Below are positions 60,335-64,000 of a stretch of DNA of 64,000 nucleotides, one piece after another (position 1 is the first letter of the stretch; each line of letters opens with the position of its first letter). The DNA comes from CAWATZ01 sp963784995. GTDB lineage: Bacteria > Planctomycetota > Planctomycetia > Gemmatales > Gemmataceae. A model generated the notes under the pieces. That model was not told where the DNA came from. It saw nothing but the letters and a program-made list of their open reading frames with translations, and did no database searches. The DNA is taken from assembly GCA_963784995.1 (NCBI GenBank), contig CAWATZ010000004.1:372001-436000 (forward strand). Direction: 5' to 3'. Position numbers and translations under genes: made by a program.

Positions 60335-61129
60335 ATGCGACCCAATCCGGTCAAGCAGGCCCTGAAAAACGGCCAGCCCTCTGTCGGCACCTGGCTGTCG
60401 CTGGGCAGCATCACCGCTGCCCGCTTCATGGCCCGGGTCGGCTTTGCCTGGCTCACCGTGGACATCGAGCACAGCCTGGTGAGCTGGGAGACGGCCACGC
60501 ACATGTTCGCGGCCATCGCCGAGGCCGACTGCACCGCCCTGGCCCGAGTCCCCGCCAACCGCCACGACCACATCAAGCGGGTGCTGGACAACGGCGCCCA
60601 CGGCATTGTCGTGCCGATGGTCATGAGCCGGGCCGAGGCCGAACACGCCGTGGCCGCCTGTCTGTACCCGCCGGTCGGCAACCGCAGCGTCGGCGGCAGC
60701 GTTCATGCTCTGAACTGCAAGACCACCCCGGCCGACTATTACGCGACCTGGAACGACAACGTGGTCATCATCCTGCAGTGCGAACACATCCAGGCGGTCG
60801 AGCACGCCGACGAGATCTTTTCGGTGCCCGGCATCGACGCGATTTTCGTCGGACCCAACGACCTGGAAGCGAGCATGCGCGGCAAGGACGGCCGGCCCCC
60901 CTCCGCCGAGGCCACCGCTCAGGCGATGAAGCACATCCTCGCCACCTGCAAGAAGCACAAGGTCGCGGCCGGCGTGCATTGCTTCAACGTGCAGCAGATT
61001 CAGGATCGGATCGCCGAGGGGTGGCAGTTCATCGCGATGACCAGCGAGCTGAAGATGATGGTGGACGCGGCCAACAGCGTTGTGCAGAAGCTGAACCTCA
61101 AGGCGCAGAGCGACATTGCGAGGTATTGA
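60335..61129 (+). CDS. HpcH/HpaI-family aldolase
   Basis: The protein has 264 residues from the ATG at 60335. It is a TIM-barrel class II pyruvate aldolase family member (4-hydroxy-2-oxoheptanedioate aldolase-like). Family motifs: GTWLSLGS near the start, FAWLTVDIEHSLVSWETA (the D-x-E-H loop), RVPANRHDHIKRVLDNGAHG (catalytic Arg and barrel strand), GIVVPMV, the QCEH segment in place of the usual IE-T metal ligand, and FVGPNDLEASM with the metal-binding Asp. It is cytoplasmic. The physiological substrate is not evident. It follows the small His-rich gene closely, so the two may be co-transcribed. Confidence 0.88.
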   Translation: MRPNPVKQALKNGQPSVGTWLSLGSITAARFMARVGFAWLTVDIEHSLVSWETATHMFAAIAEADCTALARVPANRHDHIKRVLDNGAHGIVVPMVMSRAEAEHAVAACLYPPVGNRSVGGSVHALNCKTTPADYYATWNDNVVIILQCEHIQAVEHADEIFSVPGIDAIFVGPNDLEASMRGKDGRPPSAEATAQAMKHILATCKKHKVAAGVHCFNVQQIQDRIAEGWQFIAMTSELKMMVDAANSVVQKLNLKAQSDIARY

Positions 61130-61150
61130 TCTGAGGGGGAGATCTCTTCT

Positions 61151-61276
61151 CGACCCCTGCCGGCTTGCCCGGCAGGTGAAGCAGGTCAGCAGCTAGACAG
61201 GAAGGCAGAAGAATGGTTTTCCCTCCTTTTCTAGCCGGAGACCTCCTTCACCTGCCGGGCAAGCCGGCAGGGGTCG
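61151..61276. repeat. MITE-like element, 37-nt terminal inverted repeats (copy 2)
   Basis: Arms 61151-61187 and 61240-61276 pair with one mismatch. The arm core CGACCCCTGCCGGCTTGCCC and the interior GCTAGA...GGAAGGC...CTAGCCGG are shared with 50198-50340. It lies 21 nt after the aldolase stop and 16 nt before the end of the convergent cardiolipin synthase gene. Confidence 0.9.
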
Positions 61277-61292
61277 AAAACAGGTCAGAAAT

Positions 61293-62733
61293 CTACAGCA
61301 ACGGACTCAGCAACCGCGCATACGCCTCCGCGATCTTGCTGCCAAACGAGCGTTTGTCCCACATCTCCAGCGTCAACCGCTCGCTGCCGGCGAAGTACGC
61401 GCTGCTGCTCCGCCGCCAGCACGTTGGTCACCCCCGTGTCGTAGATCAGCACGCTGATCTCGTTGTTGAGCTGGAACGAGCGGATGTCCATGTTGCTGGA
61501 GCCGATCAGGCAGATGTCGCTGTCGATGCTCAGGTGCTTGGCGTGCAGGAACTTCGCCTTGTACAGATGGATCTGGACGCCCGATTCCAGCAGCTCCTCG
61601 TAGTACGACCGCTGGGCCAGGCTAACCAGCATCTGATCGGCCAGCTTGTTCGTGACCAGGTGGACTTCGACGCCGCGCAGCACCGCCGTTTGCAGGGCCT
61701 GGAGCAGGGCCTCGTCGGGAACGAAATAGGGCGTGGTCATGACCACGCGCTGCTGGGCGCCGTGGATCAGGGCCAGGAACATCCGCTGGTTGTTCTCGCG
61801 CTCGTAGGCCGGGCCGCTGGGCAGCACCTGCATCAGGACGTTGCCAGAGCGTTTCGGTTCTGGGAAGTAGTCGGCATAGTCGAGCAGGTCGTCGGACTCC
61901 TGATACCAGTCGCTCAGGAAGACGGCCTGCAGTTCCAGGACGACCGGTCCCATAATCCGCACCACCAGCTCCTCGTAGGTGATGCCGGGCTTGAACCTGG
62001 CATCGACAATGTTTTGCGAACCGGTGTAGCCGATGGTGCCATCGACGACCGCGATCTTGCGATGGTTGCGCAGGTCGTAGCGTGCGGACTTGCGACCGAA
62101 CAGCCCGGTGGGCAGCATCGGAAACGCCTGGACGCCAACGGCCTGGAGCTTGGACAGCAGCACTTTGACGTGGGAGCCGGTGCCGACCGCGTCCATCAGG
62201 ACCCGGCAAGAGACGCCGCGTTTCACCGCCCCGGCGAGGGCGTCCATGACTTTCTGGCCGCTTGAGTCGTTGGCGATGATGTAATAGAGCAGATGAACGT
62301 GATTCTGGGCGGCGTCAATGTCGGCGACGACCCGATCGATGGCCCCGTCATAATCGGTGAGCAACTCGGCCTGGTTGGCGTCCAGGATGGGCATGTCGCC
62401 GAGGTTGCGGGCCAGGGTGACTGCCTGGGCCAGCGGTCCCGTACACTGCGGCACGATCAGGTTGGGACTGTCGCGCAGCCGACGGCTGACCCGGACCATC
62501 TGGGCCCGCGTTTCTTTCAAGCGATCGAGCCGCCACTGCGGCATGCGATTGCGGCCAATAAACATAAACACGAGCAATCCGACCACGGGAAGGAAGAAGA
62601 TCAGCAGCAGCCAGCCCTTGGCCGCCTCCGGCGATCGCCGGAAGGGAATGATCATCAGCATCGTAATGCGGATGATCCACTCGCTGGCGTAATACAGCAC
62701 AATGAAGGTGGTTGAATCGGTCCACGACCACAT
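61293..62733 (-). CDS. cls: Cardiolipin synthase (PLD family), frameshift near the C-terminus
   Basis: It has about 480 residues from the ATG at 62733. Two N-terminal TM helices (TFIVLYYASEWIIRITMLM; GWLLLIFFLPVVGLLVFMFI) precede a cytoplasmic domain with two HKD motifs: NHRKIAVVDGTIGYTG and LHAKHLSIDSDICLIGSSN. The enzyme condenses phosphatidylglycerol to cardiolipin at the membrane. After VLAAEQQR the frame is off by one base. Dropping the base at 61398 gives YFAGSERLTLEMWDKRSFGS, then KIAEAYARLLSPLL and TAG at 61293, the normal family ending. As read, the frame runs instead to 61285 with an unrelated tail. It starts 26 nt after the HisA-like gene, so the two form an operon. Confidence 0.88.
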
Positions 62734-62759
62734 GAGTCAGACTCTCTTCTCCAGGCCGG

Positions 62760-63485
62760 TCACAAACGCGCCAGCGTCTCCCGATCGAGCCGGCCGTCGT
62801 GCAGCGCCGAGGCGACCAGCACCGCCTTGACGCCACAATCTCGCAGCCGCTGCAAGTCCTCCGCCCCACGCACGCCTCCGCCCGCGCTCAGTTCCAGAGC
62901 GGGATGCGCCTCCGCCAGCCGGGTCAGCAACGCCTCGGTGCCGGTGCCGCCGCAAACGCCGACCCGGGCCAAGTCCAGCACCAGGAGCCGGCTCACACCC
63001 AGCCGCACCGCCTGAGCCGCGATGGCCCAGCTGTTGGCGCCCTCCCATCCTTCCAGGTTGCCCAGCGGCTGACCTTGTCGCAGATCGAGAGAAAACACCA
63101 CGCGATCGCCGTGTTCCTTGAGGATCGCGGCCAGAGCGTCCGGCCCAGCAACCGTCTCCAGCCCGACCACCAGCCGCTCGATCCCGGTGGCGAGCAGCGG
63201 CGCCGCCTGCGCCGGGGTGCGGGTGCCGGCATCGACCCAGAGACGGAACCCCTCACGCCGCAGCTCGGAGCAGAGCGAGAGACAGGCGGAGCCGCCGGCG
63301 ATGGCGTCCAGGTCGGCCAGGTAAAGCTCGTCCAGCCCCAGCCGGCTCCGAAAGGCCCGGGCGACCTCCACCGGATGGGTCGATGCGGTCAAGCGGCTCA
63401 CGATGGGCCGATACTCCGCCCGCCGTCCGGCGATGCCGCGCACCACCTGACCGCCCAGCAAATCCAGCACGGGCACCACGTGCAT
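62760..63485 (-). CDS. HisA-related TIM-barrel protein
   Basis: The protein has 241 residues, ATG at 63485. It resembles phosphoribosyl isomerase HisA (VPVLDLLGGQVVRGIAGRR at the start with the Asp in strand 1; LYLADLDAIAG; LWVDAGTRTPAQA; VFSLDLRQGQPL; LSAGGGVRGAEDLQRLRDCG with the phosphate-binding GGG; VLVASALHDGR) but is more diverged than true HisA. It matches the COG1411-type HisA-like proteins known from methanogens and methylotrophs. Planctomycetes carry tetrahydromethanopterin C1 genes, so a role in that cofactor pathway is plausible but inferred. It is cytoplasmic. Confidence 0.75.
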   Translation of the reverse strand: MHVVPVLDLLGGQVVRGIAGRRAEYRPIVSRLTASTHPVEVARAFRSRLGLDELYLADLDAIAGGSACLSLCSELRREGFRLWVDAGTRTPAQAAPLLATGIERLVVGLETVAGPDALAAILKEHGDRVVFSLDLRQGQPLGNLEGWEGANSWAIAAQAVRLGVSRLLVLDLARVGVCGGTGTEALLTRLAEAHPALELSAGGGVRGAEDLQRLRDCGVKAVLVASALHDGRLDRETLARL

Positions 63486-63647
63486 GACGTTCCTTCAGCC
63501 GGGAGAGGGGAAAGCCCACATTGAATTGTCGCATCCGGGATCGCGACAAGCAACAGCGACTGTTGAGGCGCTGACCCGCTCATTACGACCTTCAGCTGGC
63601 GCCTTTCGGCCAACCCATCGGCTCACCAGCGCTGGCAGGCTCAACCG

Positions 63648-64000
63648 TCATCCCTGGGTGGGAGGATTCGCTGGTGCTTCTTCACCCGGCAAAAAGAAGA
63701 AATCGGCTACACGGCAGCGGAAGTCCGGCATCTCGGGCTCGCCCTTCAATTCGTCTGCGCCCTCGAACACCTGCGGGAGTTGATTCGGCCGGTAAACGGT
63801 CACGCTCCGCTCTTCCGGATCGACCACCCAGATCACGGCGATACCCTGGAGAAGAAGCTGACCAATCCGCCGGGTTACCTTACCCCACTTGTCGCTGGGG
63901 ATAGCACTTCGATCGCCAGGGTTGGCGGCTGGGCGCAATAGCCGGCGCTCAAATCGCCGTAACGCCGAACCTGGTCGCAGAACACAACGTCCGGCCCGCG
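63648..64000 (-). CDS. Uma2-family (DUF820) nuclease, 5' end beyond the window, frameshifted
   Basis: Partial. From the window edge the minus strand reads GPDVVFCDQVRRYGDLSAGY and PPTLAIEVLSP. One base is then missing (near 63900) before SDKWGKVTRRIGQLLLQGIA, VIWVVDPEERSVTVYRPNQL, a diverged loop and EMPDFRCRVADFFFLPGE. The IEVLSPSD and IxVIWVVDP segments are the hallmark of the PD-(D/E)xK-like Uma2 family, very abundant in planctomycetes and cyanobacteria. The family's biological role is not known. The stop is at 63648. Confidence 0.7.
   Translation of the reverse strand, partial: RAGRCVLRPGSALRRFERRLLRPAANPGDRSAIPSDKWGKVTRRIGQLLLQGIAVIWVVDPEERSVTVYRPNQLPQVFEGADELKGEPEMPDFRCRVADFFFLPGEEAPANPPTQG

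Overview
The window looks like a piece of chromosome from a planctomycete of the family Gemmataceae. It is GC-rich. It carries leucine-rich-repeat proteins with the TIGR02996 N-terminal domain, a lineage-typical small family opening with EWL and LFACATCRR, giant secreted proteins with an N-terminal LExR motif instead of an ordinary signal peptide, dockerin-like C-termini, a hydrazine-synthase-alpha-like haem protein, and many long palindromic repeats between genes. No rRNA, tRNA or cas genes were seen.

Layout. 390-7829: a 2479-residue beta-helix protein made of GGGIY-type repeats. 8039-16070: cytochrome P450, a GH2-like jelly-roll protein, a ribosomal-L7/L12-like protein, a secreted LRR protein, a HAD hydrolase, an HD-hydrolase remnant, a TIGR02996-LRR protein and a Gemmataceae family protein. 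16352-21906: a frameshifted HzsA-like cytochrome, a thioredoxin-fold secreted protein and a run of membrane proteins. 22234-38597: two giant autotransporter-type beta-strand proteins that share a near-identical 1.6-kb module, then a third LExR surface protein facing them. 39159-40701: a scar in which a truncated sucA is joined to a decayed integron-type integrase, then a SEC-C protein. 41034-45675: HAD phosphatase, APC permease, proS and a nicotinamidase-like enzyme. 45701-52288: two TIGR02996-LRR paralogues, a broken beta-propeller protein and a badly broken SpoIVB-type protein. 52686-54790: a two-gene operon of CYTH proteins. 55030-63485: TPR protein, ABC-F ATPase, a Pnkp-like kinase-phosphatase coupled to a small membrane protein, a CRISPR-like repeat pair, an HpcH/HpaI aldolase, cardiolipin synthase and a HisA-like protein. 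A partial Uma2 nuclease runs off the end.

Two themes cross the window. First, palindromic elements of several families, with perfect arms of up to 63 nt, sit against stop codons. In at least two cases they lie in frame inside genes (HzsA-like at 17628-17789; SpoIVB-like at 52156-52218), resembling the in-frame palindromic elements known from Rickettsia. Second, many genes are broken by single-base indels or an in-frame stop (near 11219, 17170, 21031, 39204, 39682, 40285, 48640-49325, 50365-52288, 61398, 63900) while the surrounding frames stay well preserved. That pattern could mean consensus errors in the assembly or very recent decay; sequence alone cannot decide, and affected genes are marked.
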